Shown here: positions 34,901 through 46,500 of the stretch, in pieces
Position numbering within the stretch: the stretch's first letter is position 1
How the letters are laid out: every line of letters starts with the position of its first letter
Source: Apostichopus japonicus
Lineage: Eukaryota; Echinodermata; Holothuroidea; Aspidochirotida; Stichopodidae
DNA: 64,000 nt
Reading direction: 5' to 3'
Assembly (NCBI RefSeq): GCF_037975245.1
Contig: NC_092577.1
Span: 25,541,398-25,605,397, forward strand
Notes under the pieces: model-generated
The model's input: only the letters and a program-made list of their open reading frames with translations
Database searches by the model: none
Told to the model about the DNA's origin: nothing
Made by a program: the position numbers and the translations under genes

Positions 34901-36399
34901 AAATGATTGTGGTTAATTATAATAAGATCAACAAGTTTTCAGATAATTGTTGGAAGTCTATGAATGTAATGTCATAGGATAAACCATCCTTAATTCTTTT
35001 TACAATATCAAAATCTTTAAAATGAAACCACTTCTTTGGTATTAGTTTGGTTGAAAGGAAAAAGTAAAATTGTAGAATGGATGGAAAGTAGCAGTGGCAA
35101 GAAATATAAAAATATTTTTATGATACATTAAACAAATATCTTTCACATATCATGGTCATGTGACTGAAGCTGCAAATATGTGTACTTACACTTACATGAA
35201 GGGCGAGAAACCTTAATCTATGCTATTTAGATATGTGAAGGCTATTACGTCCTTAACACTCAGAAAATTCATTATCTCAACACTATACAGCTATAAAAAG
35301 TTGATTGAAAAGGGGTAAATACTTGGTTTTGAAATAATAAGATGTGTCAACAGGTGTAAGTAATATATATGCAACATTGTTGTCTCTGAATGTATGAGAA
35401 ATAATATCCTGCAGTAATTAGACAAGGGTTATGGTAAAGACGCAAAACCTTCTGATAATAAGCTGTTTCACCCTTTCAGAAAATAACAATAAACAATTCA
35501 CAAACAAAGAGTTTGCATGAAATATGCAAACTAGGGAGTTAAAATTCAAAATGCTGTTAAATGATCAATCTTTAACCGATTTAAATGATTTTTGGGGTCA
35601 TTTTCTTTATTTTCAACATTTCAAAGCAATTAAGCCTATGTGGCATGTCCAAAGCACTTTAACTGCTAAGGTCAAATGTTTTGCTCAGTGGTTTGATAAA
35701 CCAGTGGTGATGTATTGGCTCGAGTCCCACCAGGAATTGAACCCAGGATTCTAGCTTGCATAGCCAAGTCTTTGACCATTTAAGGTCAGTTTTTCACATC
35801 AAGAATAATTAAAAAGTGAAATCATGGATTCCTTAAAGCAAGACCAGATTTCATTAAATTGTTTCATAAATGAGACTTGTGATCAAGTTAACATTAAGAA
35901 CCAACTTCTCAGTAAATGTATACTAAAAAGTAAATGAAAACAAACGTATACTTGAGGAACTTCCTTACTTTTACTTGAATACCATCAAAATCACTAACTA
36001 TGCAATGCACAGTATACAATAAAAAGAACCTCTTGGGACAATAGACAGATTGACACATTCAGTGTGGTATCATCGGTTGCAAGTGTCGCACTGCACCCAC
36101 TGTAAAAATTGTGATCGGGATGGCTTTCTACAGAATGGCATGTCACACATGCTGTCTTTGTTAGATCAGGAGTTCTTCAAAAGACGTCTTTTGATATATG
36201 TCCGGTGCCATGCAGCATGATGTTGTCTCATAACGGCAGGGTTCACACCACAGAAGAGGGCTTCTGCATTCTGTATAAAACACAGACAAAATTTATTTTG
36301 CATCAGCTTGACTAAAATCCTAATTGATAATTCACTTTTCTCAAAAGTGAGAAGAACTTTATATAGACTTGTATACATGGTACAGCAGATAGACTGCCC
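34901..36399. other. No gene seen apart from a tRNA-like remnant
   Basis: AT-rich spacer; short frames without motifs. Confidence 0.35.
35712..35785 (-). repeat. tRNA-like remnant (tRNA-derived SINE or tRNA pseudogene)
   Basis: On the minus strand a B-box-like GGGTTCAATTCC follows a CTTGGCTATGCAAGC anticodon-arm-like hairpin and a weak A box. The T-stem has mismatches and the acceptor stem does not pair, so it is not a functional tRNA. Confidence 0.35.
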
Positions 36400-36860
36400 A
36401 TAAAGAGTAGATGATCCCTATTGTTTTTCATGGAGGTCACAAGTGATTTCAGGTCAAGAAATGTCCAAGTCTGATATGTTGGTAGCTGTTGGTGAGTAGA
36501 TGATCCCCATTGTTTTCACAAAGGATAAAGGTCATCTGAGGTCACCATGTCACAGTCTGAATTGAATGTAATGTAATCCCAAAATTGCAAAATATGTTAC
36601 ATTATCTCAAGCAGAAGGTGACTGAACTTACAAATTTAGTTTGATGGTAGCCCTAGTTGAGTAGAGAATCCGTCATGGAGGTCAAAGGTCATTTGTGGTC
36701 AACAAATGTTGAAATTTAAAACCGTTAATATATGATATCTCAAAAAGTAAAACTTTGTAGAACTTCCTATGAAGTACAAAGGTTGCCCAAATTGAGTAGA
36801 TGAGCCCTATTGTTCTGAAAATATTGTAAACATGATGTCTGAAGAAGTAAAATTGAACAT
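36400..36860. repeat. AGGTCA-rich dispersed repeat with a perfect DR1
   Basis: About four units of 'gagtagatgatccctattgtttt' and 'catggaggtcaaaggtcattt'. At 36679-36691 two AGGTCA half-sites are spaced by one base (DR1 geometry). Confidence 0.7.
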
Positions 36861-37493
36861 CAAAATAGTACACAGTAATTTCACATGAAACCATATCAAT
36901 ATTAAACCACAATGCATAAAAAAGTATATTCTGTGGGCAAGGAATTTCTACTACTATTGGCTGTAGCCATGGAATTTTGAAGAAATTATTGGAACTTTAT
37001 TCCAAATGTATAAACAGGTTACTATGAATATCTGCCATATGTGAAATTTTTCTGATCAGTGTTAAGGAAAATGGAGGAGTCACAACTAAACCTATTTTGT
37101 GTCTACTATAGATAATGAAATAAAATTGAAAAAGCTTTTTATTATTTTTCAAGCAGTCGAGATTAAGTTGTTCCTGAATTTAAAAGAACCAAGCTCAGAA
37201 CAAATTTGGCCTAATGGGATTGTTTAATATAACCCCAACTACCAGTGCAGTCTGTGATGCTCCACCTATATCTTACAAAAATTAGTTTACGATCAGAACA
37301 AACACTCCACAGCTGTGACTGTCATATTGTTGGCCACTTTTAGACGTCACTTTTCGGCAATCTGGTAGTTGAAAAGCTGTCTTCTGGTTCCTAGTCTGTA
37401 TGAACTTACTGCCAAAAAATATATAAATAAAAGAAACATTTACCAAAACACAGTTTTGTCATTACAAATAACATTGTAAATCATGTTCCCATG
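36861..37493. other. No gene seen
   Basis: Nothing recognised. Confidence 0.35.
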
Positions 37494-38042
37494 TTTAAAG
37501 TGCTATGGATACGTAGATGGAACTTAAGCTCAATTGCCTTCAAAATATATTCAAAATCATGAAAATGACAAGAAATTTCATTCATATCGTTTAAAGAGTG
37601 ATCATTTTACAGCATTTTCAATTTGAACTCCAAAATTTGCATATTTTATGCATAAATTTGATGACTTAGTACCGGTTGAACATGGAATTTTTTCATGTAA
37701 ATTCGATGTTTTCGAATTGTGTAATGTTAGTTTTTTGAAAGGGTAGAACAACTCATGATCACAAGGTTTTGAGTCTTTACCATACACATATCAAATTGCA
37801 GCAGGATTAGTCCTCATACTTTTTAGAGAGTGAGATTTAAGAAAACATTTTAAAGAATTTTGATTTTGAGATGTCACCCTGGTCATACGTCAAAAAGTTA
37901 GCAGAAAAATCAATTGATGAAACTTTGTTATGTCATAACTCTAAATTAAGCAAGCTATTTTCAAAATTGAGAAACTAGCCTGCTCAGATTTAGAAGCTGT
38001 TTCGATTAATGTAAAATTGCTTCATGTCCATAGCACTTTAAA
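37494..38042 (+). mobile_element. MITE, 549 bp, 16-bp perfect terminal inverted repeats
   Basis: It starts TTTAAAGTGCTATGGA and ends with the exact reverse complement. A related copy lies at 47249-47800. The outer TTAA within each end would fit a TTAA target site (piggyBac/Kolobok style), which is inference. Non-coding. Confidence 0.75.
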
Positions 38043-38784
38043 GATCTGTGTCACAAAAGACAAATAACCAACCACTTGCAGACAATTCTCTCCGCTCAAA
38101 CTTGAATAACTTCTTGTATGAATATGATGTAGACTTGGTTTTTGGCTTTCTGAAAGGAAGACATCTGGATCATCGTGATTACCCATTGGCATGGGGTCAA
38201 AATTTGCATATATGCATGTACACAAAGTGCATACTCATATAACAGTCGATATTCTGATTCGTCAACTGAAAATATACTCAAGATCTACATCGTATGTATG
38301 CTGACTTCAACAAATGTACATCAGCAGTGCATCATAATATAGCTAATAGTGTATTTTACTTATTGTCTATATAGTAATGTTCACAAATTATAGACAAATT
38401 CAAACTGTGCAAACCATGAAATCAAAGGAAGCCTCCAACTGTTATGTTTCAACATCAAGTTTAACAATGAAATAATTTGAAACCTTTTTGCAGGAAAAAG
38501 GGGTAGTAAGAGGGGGAAGGATGAGGAGCAGAATCTGGATGGATTTTTAAAGGAAACCAATGTAAATTCATGCTGTACAGTAAGTTAAAATCTGGAATTG
38601 GGTCTTGGAAAGGCTATAAAATTATCCAAAAATTGGCACACAAAAACCACGAAACCAAGTTAGTCCCTCTCCAATAATAGTAAAATGGGAAATCAAGATA
38701 AACAAATAATTTGTTCTGTTCCACTGCCACAGAGTGTTCCCCCTTCAAACCTTGAAAATAGCTTCCTTAGTTTCTGTTATAATT
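38043..38784. other. No gene seen
   Basis: AT-rich spacer. Confidence 0.35.
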
Positions 38785-38888
38785 AGGCCAGTCAATATAC
38801 TGATTGACCCACCACGAATTGCAAGAAGGTTTTCCTTCAGATTTGGTATTGGATATGAGTCTGAAATGACATATTAGAAGTGTAGAAA
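38785..38888 (+). repeat. Dispersed repeat R1, left part, ending in target duplication of half-LINE A
   Basis: 'ggccagtcaat...gacccaccacgaattgcaa' matches, in inverted orientation, 46990-46880. The last 13 bp (38876-38888, AGAAGTGTAGAAA) are repeated at 40743-40755 beyond the inserted element. Confidence 0.7.
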
Positions 38889-39106
38889 TATACATGTAAA
38901 ATATAAATGTAAAATATACATCAGTTCAGTTCTCGTGGAGTGCGGGTGTTTTTCGGCTGCTCTCCACTTTTCGTTGACCACACCTTTTTGTGTTTTTACG
39001 TTGGCCTTTCATTAGTTTGCAGTTAGTGTTAGTGTAGTTTGTGTTTTGGGTTTGTTTCGTTTTGGTTTCTGTATAGGTGCGTGGCTTTGCCACACCCCTA
39101 GCTGTC

Positions 39107-40389
39107 ATGGCGGCTCGCCGTGACAGCAAAATCGTATTTTTTTTCGGGGGAGGCTAAGGTCGTCCCCGGACAACTTTTTTTCAGTTTCGCGTTCTGTTGG
39201 TTTAAAAGTCCCTGGAGAGGTTGACGCGCTTCAGCGTAAACCTCTCCGGGGTATGAATTGTTTTGATGTTCGTTTTACCTCGGAGGCTGCCCGCGTCCGA
39301 GGCGTCCATGTGTTGGAGGGAGTCGAGGGACTGAAGGTCACACCGTATGACAGTTCGGTGTGGGTGACAGTCCTCCATCTCCATCTGGACATGTCTGAAC
39401 AGGTTGTTGTGCGGACACTGGGGCGTTTTGGGAAAGTGACCGGCTACGAGGAGCCGGAATTCCTTGAATGTAAAGGTGTCAAGACCGGGACTAGACGAGT
39501 TAGAATCGAACTCAAGTCCGATATCCCCTCTACCTTGTGGGCTAATGGGCACAGGGCCCACACTGCATATCCGGGCCAGCCTCGCACTTGTTGGTGTGGG
39601 CTGGAAGGGCATGAGGCCAGGTTGTGCCCGAACAAGCGGTGTAGCCGCTGTTTACAGGTTGGGCATACCCTGGCCGAGTGTAAAGGGGATATCGTGTGTA
39701 ACTCGTGTGGGTAAACGGGCCATCTGGCCCAATTATGCCCAGACCGCTCATACGCCGCGAGAGTGGCTACGGGCGTGTTTAAAGCGGTCTCCGTCCCGGC
39801 CTCTGACACCGTACCACCTGATGCTCCTGTCATCGCCCCAGTGTCCGACACTAGCGCCCCGATGGAGGCTTTGTTCCCCCTTTCGTGTCCGACCTCTCCC
39901 CTGATCGAACTTGCCGAGACTGCCAGCCTGCCCACTAAGGCAGAGCAGGACAAAACGGCGGAGATGGTACTAACGGAGTGGCATGCGGCGCAGGATGCCG
40001 CTTGTACTGGTTTACCGGTAGCTTCGCCCGCTATCGGTGATACTAGTTGGGCCCCGAGTCAATCGGCCCAAGAGACATTGAGTGGCCCAGATTCTGACTC
40101 GCCAATGGAGGACTGCACTACAGCCTTATTAGTTGTGGCTAAGGAGTCCTCCGATTGGTTTGATGAGACGAAACAGGCCACTGATCTCATTGACTCGAGT
40201 GGCCCTTCCACCCTACCCGCAGCCGCTTCCGTTATACCGGACACGATGGTCGCTAGTGGACCTCCTGTTCCTAACAGGGAGGTCCACTCGATCAATGACG
40301 AGGAGCTAAGAACTCTGCTCCCTCGTAAGAAAAGGGGGAAAACTGCCAGGGGCTTGAAAAGACCCATATTGGGAAAACTTCGCAGGTAA
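39107..40389 (+). pseudogene. ORF1 of half-LINE A (RRM-like plus CCHC), broken
   Basis: The expected start is ATG 39107 (MAARRDSKIV). Relative to copy C there is a short deletion near 39130-39140 and a T-run length change near 39178, both shifting frame. From 39253 the frame is good: an RRM-like segment, then CCHC knuckles. The first knuckle has lost three bases including an Arg codon; at 39712 a TAA replaces AAA in the third knuckle. The acidic/Pro-rich C-terminal region continues in frame to RKKRGKTARGLKRPILGKLR and TAA at 40387-40389. ORF1 proteins of this clade bind element RNA. Confidence 0.78.
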
Positions 40390-40742
40390 TGCGCAGGCGT
40401 GTTGTCTACCATCGGGACGGCGTACCCCGGATGAAGTTTTGGAGTGGGTTATTTTTCAGGTGTGTGGGGGAGGGGGGGGGTTGTGTGGTCGTTACATAAT
40501 ATGGGTTGGAGGGTTCTGTTTGTGGTTTGGAGTTGGCTTTATTGTTTTGGTTCTGTTGGCCTTTGGGTCCGTGTCCATTTCATGTCACGTTGAACGCTAC
40601 ATTGTATACATTTGTGGGTGAGTGAGAGATTTCTGTTTGTGGGTTTTCAGTTGGGTTTATGGTGGTTGTTAAACAGACTGGAATTGTTTTTGGTTTTGTT
40701 TACCTTTGGTCCGTGTCCGTTTTTTCTTTGCACGTAAAAAGC
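40388..40742 (+). other. ORF2 relic and 3' UTR of half-LINE A
   Basis: The ORF1 stop overlaps a new start (TAATG, ATG at 40389). This ATG is in frame with RRRVVYHRDGVPRMKF, equivalent to the ORF2 C-terminus RKPVVYYRDGVPRMKFGVS of LINE D at 56461-56520. The 3' UTR matches that of LINE D and ends CACGTAAAAAGC. Confidence 0.75.
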
Positions 40743-41669
40743 AGAAGTGTAGAAAAATTTACGCAGGCGAAAGGCAAAATTACAATATGGCCGCCAATAA
40801 TCCAAAATGGCCGATCACAGACTCTCATTTTAAGAAATCTACCCGTCTGGTAAGTGCTCTTTGCTGGTTTTGGACAGTATTTCATTGTTTTCAACAGCGC
40901 CAAAGCCAATGGAACACATTTTGAACCGATTGGATGGTATATTCATGTGCAAACATCCAAAATTGCCGGCAAAAATCCAAAATGGCCGATCACAGACTCA
41001 TTTTCATGATATCTTCCCTTCTGGTAAGTGCCTTTTGCCGGTTTGAACTGAAAATCATGGTTTTCAGTATTGCCAAAGCCAATGAAATGCATTTCGAATC
41101 GATCGGTCGTTATCTACCTGTACCAAAATCCAAAATGGCAGCGGAAAAAAAAACAAGTTGAATACAACATTCAATTTCACGATATCTTTTGATCTGGTAA
41201 GTCTATTTTTTGAAAATTTTGAACAGCAAGTCGCATGGTTTTCAACACCGCCAAAGCCAAATCTTAGCCAATGGAAATCATTTCGAATTGATTATTTTGT
41301 ATAATCCTATGTAAGAATACAAACAGGCAGCCGAAAATCCAAAATGGCCGAGTACCAACACACATTCCCATGACATCTTCCCATCTAAATAGTTGGCCTA
41401 TTTTTGGGAATTTGGCCAGTTTTTCTTGTGCCTTCGTATCTATACAGATGTTAAGAATGGCTGCCAACATTTGAGATGACTAATGCCGAATCTCCATTTT
41501 GTGGATATCGTTGTTTGAAATACTGATTTTTCATCAGGTTGAGATTTGGGATGAACGCCAAATGACTCATTTCCCATGACCCATTATGTCCATGCAAAAT
41601 TCCATTGCCATAACTACTTGGGAACATTCGGCACATCAGCCACACTTATGGCATTTAGTTGGTATCCTA
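40743..41669 (+). repeat. Dispersed repeat R1, right part, with CCAAAATGGC(C/A)G internal units
   Basis: It continues the pre-insertion R1 repeat (gcaggcgaaaggcaaaattacaatatggccgcc). Four degenerate units of 150-210 bp begin near 40801, 40976, 41129 and 41337 with tccaaaatggc(c/a)g and contain ttttcaacaccgccaaagcc. The block to 41582 is duplicated at 63161-64000. Open frames here are not genes. Confidence 0.65.
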
Positions 41670-41682
41670 ACTGTCATTGATC

Positions 41683-43544
41683 CTAACTGTTCAGTTCAGT
41701 TCTCGTGGAGTGCGGACGTGTTTTCGGCTGCTCTCCACCTTTCGTTGACCACACCTTTATTGTGTTTTTACGTTGGCCCTTCATTAGTTTACAGTTTGTT
41801 TTAGTGTAGTTTGTGTGTTTTGGGTTTGTTTCGTTTAGGTTTGTGTATAGGTGCGTGGCTTTGCCACACCCCTAGCTGTCATGGCGGCTCGCCGTGACAG
41901 GAAAATCGTATTGTTGAGTTTTTCGGGGGAGGCTAAGGTCGTCCCCGTACAACTTTTTTCAGTTTTGCGTTCTGTTGGTTTAAAGGTCCCTGGAGAGGTT
42001 GACGCGCTTCAGCGTAAACCTCTCCGGGGTATGAATTGTTTTGATGTACGCTTTACCTCGGAGACTGCCCGCGTCCGAGGCGTCCATGTGTTGGAGGGAG
42101 CCGAGGGACTGAAGGTCACACCGTATGACAGTTCGGTGTGGGTGACAGTCCTCCATCTCCCTCTGGACATGTCTGAACAGGTTGTTGTGCGGACACTGGG
42201 GCGTTTTGGGAAAGTGACCGGCTACGAGGAGCCGGAATTCCTTGAATGTAAAGGTGTCAAGACCGGGACTAGACGAGTTAGAATCGAACTCAAGTCCGAT
42301 ATCCCCTTTACCTTGTGGGCTAATGGGCACAGGGCCCACATTGCATACCCGGGCCAGCCTCGCACTTGTTGGAGGTGTGGGCTGTGGGTTGTGTGGGTTG
42401 TGTGGGTTGTGCCCGAACAAGCGGTGTAGCCGCTGTTTACATGTTGGGCATACCCTGGCCGAGTGTAAAGGGGATATCGTTTGCAACTCGTGTGGGAAAA
42501 CGGGCCATCTCGCCCGTTTATGCCCAGACCGCTCATACGCCGCGAGAGTGGCTACGGGCGTGGTTGAAGCGGTCTCTGTCCCGGCCTCTGACACCGTACC
42601 GCATGATGCTCCTGTCATCGCCCCAGTGTCCGACACTAGCCCCCCGATGGAGGCTTTGTTCCCCCTTTCGTGTCCGACCTCTCCCCTGATCGAACTTGCC
42701 GAGACTGCCAGCCTGCCCACTGAGGCAGAGCAGGACAAAACGGCGGAGATGGTACTAGCGGAGTGGCACGCGGCGCAGGATGCCGCTTGTACTGGTTCAC
42801 CGGTAGCTACGCCCGCTATCGGTGATACTAGTTGGGCCCCGAGTCAACCGGCCCAAGAGACATTAAGTGGCCCAGATTCTGACTCGCCAATGGAGGACTG
42901 CACTACAGCCTTATTAGTTGTGGCTAAGGAGTCCTCCGATTGGTTTGATGAGACAAAACAGGCCAATGATCTCATTGACTCGAGTGGCCCTTCCACCTTA
43001 CCCGCAGCCGCTTCCGCTATACCGGACACGATGGTCGCTAGTGGACCTCCTGTTCCTGACAGGGAGGTCCACTCGATGAAGGTTTGACGAGGAGTTAAGA
43101 ACTCTGCTACCTCGTAAGAAAAGGGGGAATACTGTTAGGGGCTTGAAAAGACCCGTATTGGGAAAATTTCGCAGGTAATGCGCAAGCCTGTCGTCTGCTA
43201 TCGGGACAGCGTACCCCGGATGAATTTTGGAGTTAGTTGTTATGTGTGGGATGGGGGGTTTGTGTGGTCCTTACATAATATGGGTTGGGGGTTTTCTGTT
43301 TGTGGTTTGGTGTTGGCTTTTTGGGGCTGGTTTGTGGAGCTTTATTGTTTTGGTTCTGTTAGCCTTTGGGTCCGTGTCCTTTTCACGTCACTTTAAACGC
43401 TATATTTTATACATTTGTGGGTTAGTGAGAGATTTCTGTTTGTGGGTTTTCAGTTGGGTTTTTGGTGGTTGTTAAACAGACTGGGGTTGTTTTTGGTTTT
43501 GTTGGCCTTTGGTCCGTGTCCGTTTCTTTGCACGTAAAAAGCAC
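41683..43544 (+). mobile_element. Half-LINE C: second ORF1-only copy, with 13-bp target duplication
   Basis: Flanked by ACTGTCATTGATC at 41670-41682 and 43545-43557. It has the same 5' UTR (ctcgtggagtgcggacgtgttttcggctgctctccac region), ORF1, TAATG junction (near 43173-43180), ORF2 relic, 3' UTR and terminal CACGTAAAAAGC as half-LINE A. It is full-length for the deleted form, about 1.86 kb. Confidence 0.85.
41881..43177 (+). pseudogene. ORF1 of half-LINE C, frameshifted
   Basis: The start ATG at 41881 (MAARRDRKIVLLSFSGEAK) is the best N-terminus of the family in the window. The RRM-like region is intact to 42380. The first zinc knuckle is replaced by a short tgggttgtg repeat (42384-42412) that destroys its His and last Cys and shifts the frame. 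Knuckles two and three follow in the new frame (CSRCLHVGHTLAEC, CNSCGKTGHLARLC). A small insertion at 43080-43090 shifts the frame again just before the basic C-terminus. Confidence 0.78.
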
Positions 43545-43559
43545 ACTGTCATTGATCTT

Positions 43560-46500
43560 TGAATTACATATCATCCATTCGATCTGTGTTCTCCTCAGAC
43601 ATGTTTGTGCAAATATCACGGCACTCTCCACAGCCTGTTGAACAGTCCAGTCCAGCTTGTCGACAGGAGCATCGCATACTCTGGAACCCATTTTGCAGTA
43701 ACATCGCAGTATTCGTAGAAGTGTGTTGGGTGCAATCTCAATGTTGCATTGCACAGGCAACAATTTACCTTCCACTGCTTTCCATTCAAAGATCTGAGGA
43801 TCGAGAGTGACTCCTTTCCACACTTGGACTTGGCAATATTCACGGAGGCTGTGGAACTTCGCAGCAGATGACGTAGGAGGCAAGTTCTCTGGTCGAACGC
43901 AACTAGCACTTGTAGCTACTTTCTATTAGAAGCGTTCCAGTCTCAGTTTGTCCAATGTGTCGCCTGCTGAGCCTTCATACAGAGACATCAATGCCGATTC
44001 GCCTGCCTTCGCCGTATCCTCCAATGTAGATCTTCCATTCAGGAATACATTAGCTTGTGCTCTGAAGCAGACGTCAGTACGGATGTGCTTCAGAGCGAGT
44101 CCTTATCCAAGGCCGAACAACCGAGACGTCGTGTGACAACCAAGGATTGCATGTGTGAACAAGATATTCTGGCAGACTTCTTCTCCCAAAACCTTCTGAA
44201 CATGCTTGATGTTCCAGCATCGTGACTGCTTCTTTGTTCCAGTCTTCCCTTCTGGTCTGAAGAATATATTTGAAGAATCCTCTGTAGTATGAAAACAGGA
44301 GTACAAGGAGGTCCGTGTCGTCACCTACAACGATAGTTAGTTTGATGATTTTCTGTAGACTCTATGGCCGTCTGTACTATGAGTACATTAGCATCTCCTT
44401 CAGTATGGTGTTTTACATCCCATCCGGTCTAGATGTACACTCAGTAGCCGGATGAAACTGTGTTTGTTGTCTTTGTTCGACAGGAACTCCTCTTTCTTGG
44501 ATTTCATAGTTATTTACCTAGAAAAATCTACTTTCGGTCCCTTTCGTCCACTTGTTCGGCGTGATGAGCCCCGTCTTTTGTTGACATATCATACTCATAC
44601 CCATCGAACACAATGACTGCCTTCCCATACTGGCGTGTCACAAAGTTGGTGTATCGCTCACATATGCCACCATATGTTGAGCCACGCTGCCAAGGAGTCC
44701 GATGTTATAGGGATCCACCATCCAGGACGTACTGGCTTTGACCAACAGGTTCAGTCATATCGTCTTGCATCAGACTCCAGATAGCATCTGCAAGTGCTGG
44801 TTTGTTAGCAGACCTCAATACTTGTTTGCCTTCAAACAATGCTGGTGGATAACTGCATAGCTCAAACTTGAAAATCTCTTGCAGCTGATTGTTCTATCTT
44901 CCCATCGTGACAAGTCGTTGGAATATAAGTTGTGGATCGCTGTTCACCGTATCATGGTTGATTTTCATGACTGATGTGTTGAGTGTCACCGCCTGGTAAT
45001 TCTTTCTGAAAGAGTGTTCCAGAACACTTTTCCCAACAATGTTATCCAGAATGCCTTGTCCTACATCCTTCGCTGTGTCTACGTTTACCCTGCCGTCTGC
45101 ATTGATGCCAGTAGCAATTCTCCGCAAGCTCTGGGCATCACTAAACGGATTCCGTGTTTCCAGGAACTCGACCAACTCGCAGATATCTGCCATGTCCCTT
45201 TCGTGTCTGGCATTTGTAGTTTCTTTATGTTGATCATTTGTGGTATGATTTATACCTGCCAGCTGCTGCTGCATTGCATTGGGTTTCCGTCATCCCACGG
45301 CCTCGTGTCAACCCTCTCGTTGTTTTCATGCTGCGCATCAGAACTTGTTCGATGACCAGATCAGCCGAAAGGTTGGCCCATAAACGATCCGATCTGCGTA
45401 CCACGTGTAGTCCTCCACTGAAATGTTGGAAGATCTCTGGAGCTGTCTCGGAGAGCTTGATAAGGTATTGCAAATTGTCCTGAAGCAGCAAGGTAGGGGA
45501 GCATCTCAACCATGGCCTGAATGTGGAGGTCCCATATGCCTAATCGCTCACCTTTCAGGAACTTGCACCATCTCCATCAACTGAAGCCAAAGTCTGTCTG
45601 TACGTGAGTTATTCATGGACCTTTTCTCGGCCTCAAGTTGTCCATGAATCCTGGTGAAGGCTTCTGAATCATGCACTAGACTAAAGGTTGTCTTACCTGA
45701 CAACAGCTCATCGAACAAGATGCCCACAGCTTCAAGATCTGCTTTGCACTCTACTGGTATATCCCAATCAACACTAAAATCTACTCTGTTTGCGCTATTG
45801 ATCTTAGCTTCGATGCAGGGCGGCTTGACACTGAATCCACCAGGAACAGACCTCGGACTGCTAGTTCAATTGCCTTCCTTCCCGGAGAGCATGTGGTTGA
45901 CAGTGTTACTGGCATAGATTGTTTCCAACAACTCCTGCAGTCCTGATCCTGCCATCAGATGTCCAATGCAGCCGATAAAGCTCATCTCGGTATGAAAGCC
46001 TCCTAATCTCAAAACAAGGGAGTGCAGCAGGCTGTTTGCCGGTTGGCTCCTGATCACTTGCAAGGCCTTACAATGGTTGGTCGAATGTTATGATGGGTGT
46101 CACGCCATTCCGTTGAGCATGCTGGCCAATGAAATGAAGGGTGAAACTCACGCAAGACATGTTCCCCGGGTCCATATCTATCATAGGCAGGAAGACAACG
46201 GAGTATTGGCCTGGGTGGTCTCCTTTTTGCATCATTTGCATGAGCCCCGACCATGCTGGCCTCGGAGAACGCACTGAGAAGTATAGTTACCAGAGATCGT
46301 CGATCCGTGATGTTAGGTCATCTTTCTCGATGATTTGCAGCTTTTAATAGCAGAGAGTTCGGAGTCCATCGAGCACTGGCATGAAGGGCACTATGTTAAC
46401 AGTACCGACTGCTGATATCTCGCCTGTGCTGAAAGTACCTCTTGGAATATGTTGAATCCTCTTGTTTTGCGGTGTGATTGGCAGCAATCATCCCCATGCC

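Larger units (their letters stand above)
38889..40742 (+). mobile_element. Half-LINE A: ORF1-only derivative of a Tx1-like LINE
   Basis: The element runs from the 13-bp target duplication to the terminal CACGTAAAAAGC (40731-40742). After about 32 bp of AT-rich sequence the 5' UTR starts CAGTTCAGTTCTCGTGGAG, with GTGGAG...CTCCAC arms that can pair. ORF1 follows, then a direct junction to the last codons and 3' UTR of ORF2 as seen in LINE D. Endonuclease and RT are wholly missing, so it must be mobilised in trans. Exact target duplications show it moved in this deleted form. Confidence 0.82.

Noticed and set aside
35712-35785. Functional tRNA gene
   Set aside because: Only the B box and an anticodon-like hairpin are present; T-stem mismatches and no acceptor stem.
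39712-39714. Programmed readthrough of the TAA in half-LINE A ORF1
   Set aside because: Copies B and C have AAA at this site inside a zinc knuckle, so it is a simple nonsense change in A.
40439-41161. Short plus-strand frames after half-LINE A ORF1, repeated at 62.8-63.6 kb
   Set aside because: They lie in the 3' UTR and the R1 repeat. Identical copies reflect duplicated DNA, not protein conservation.
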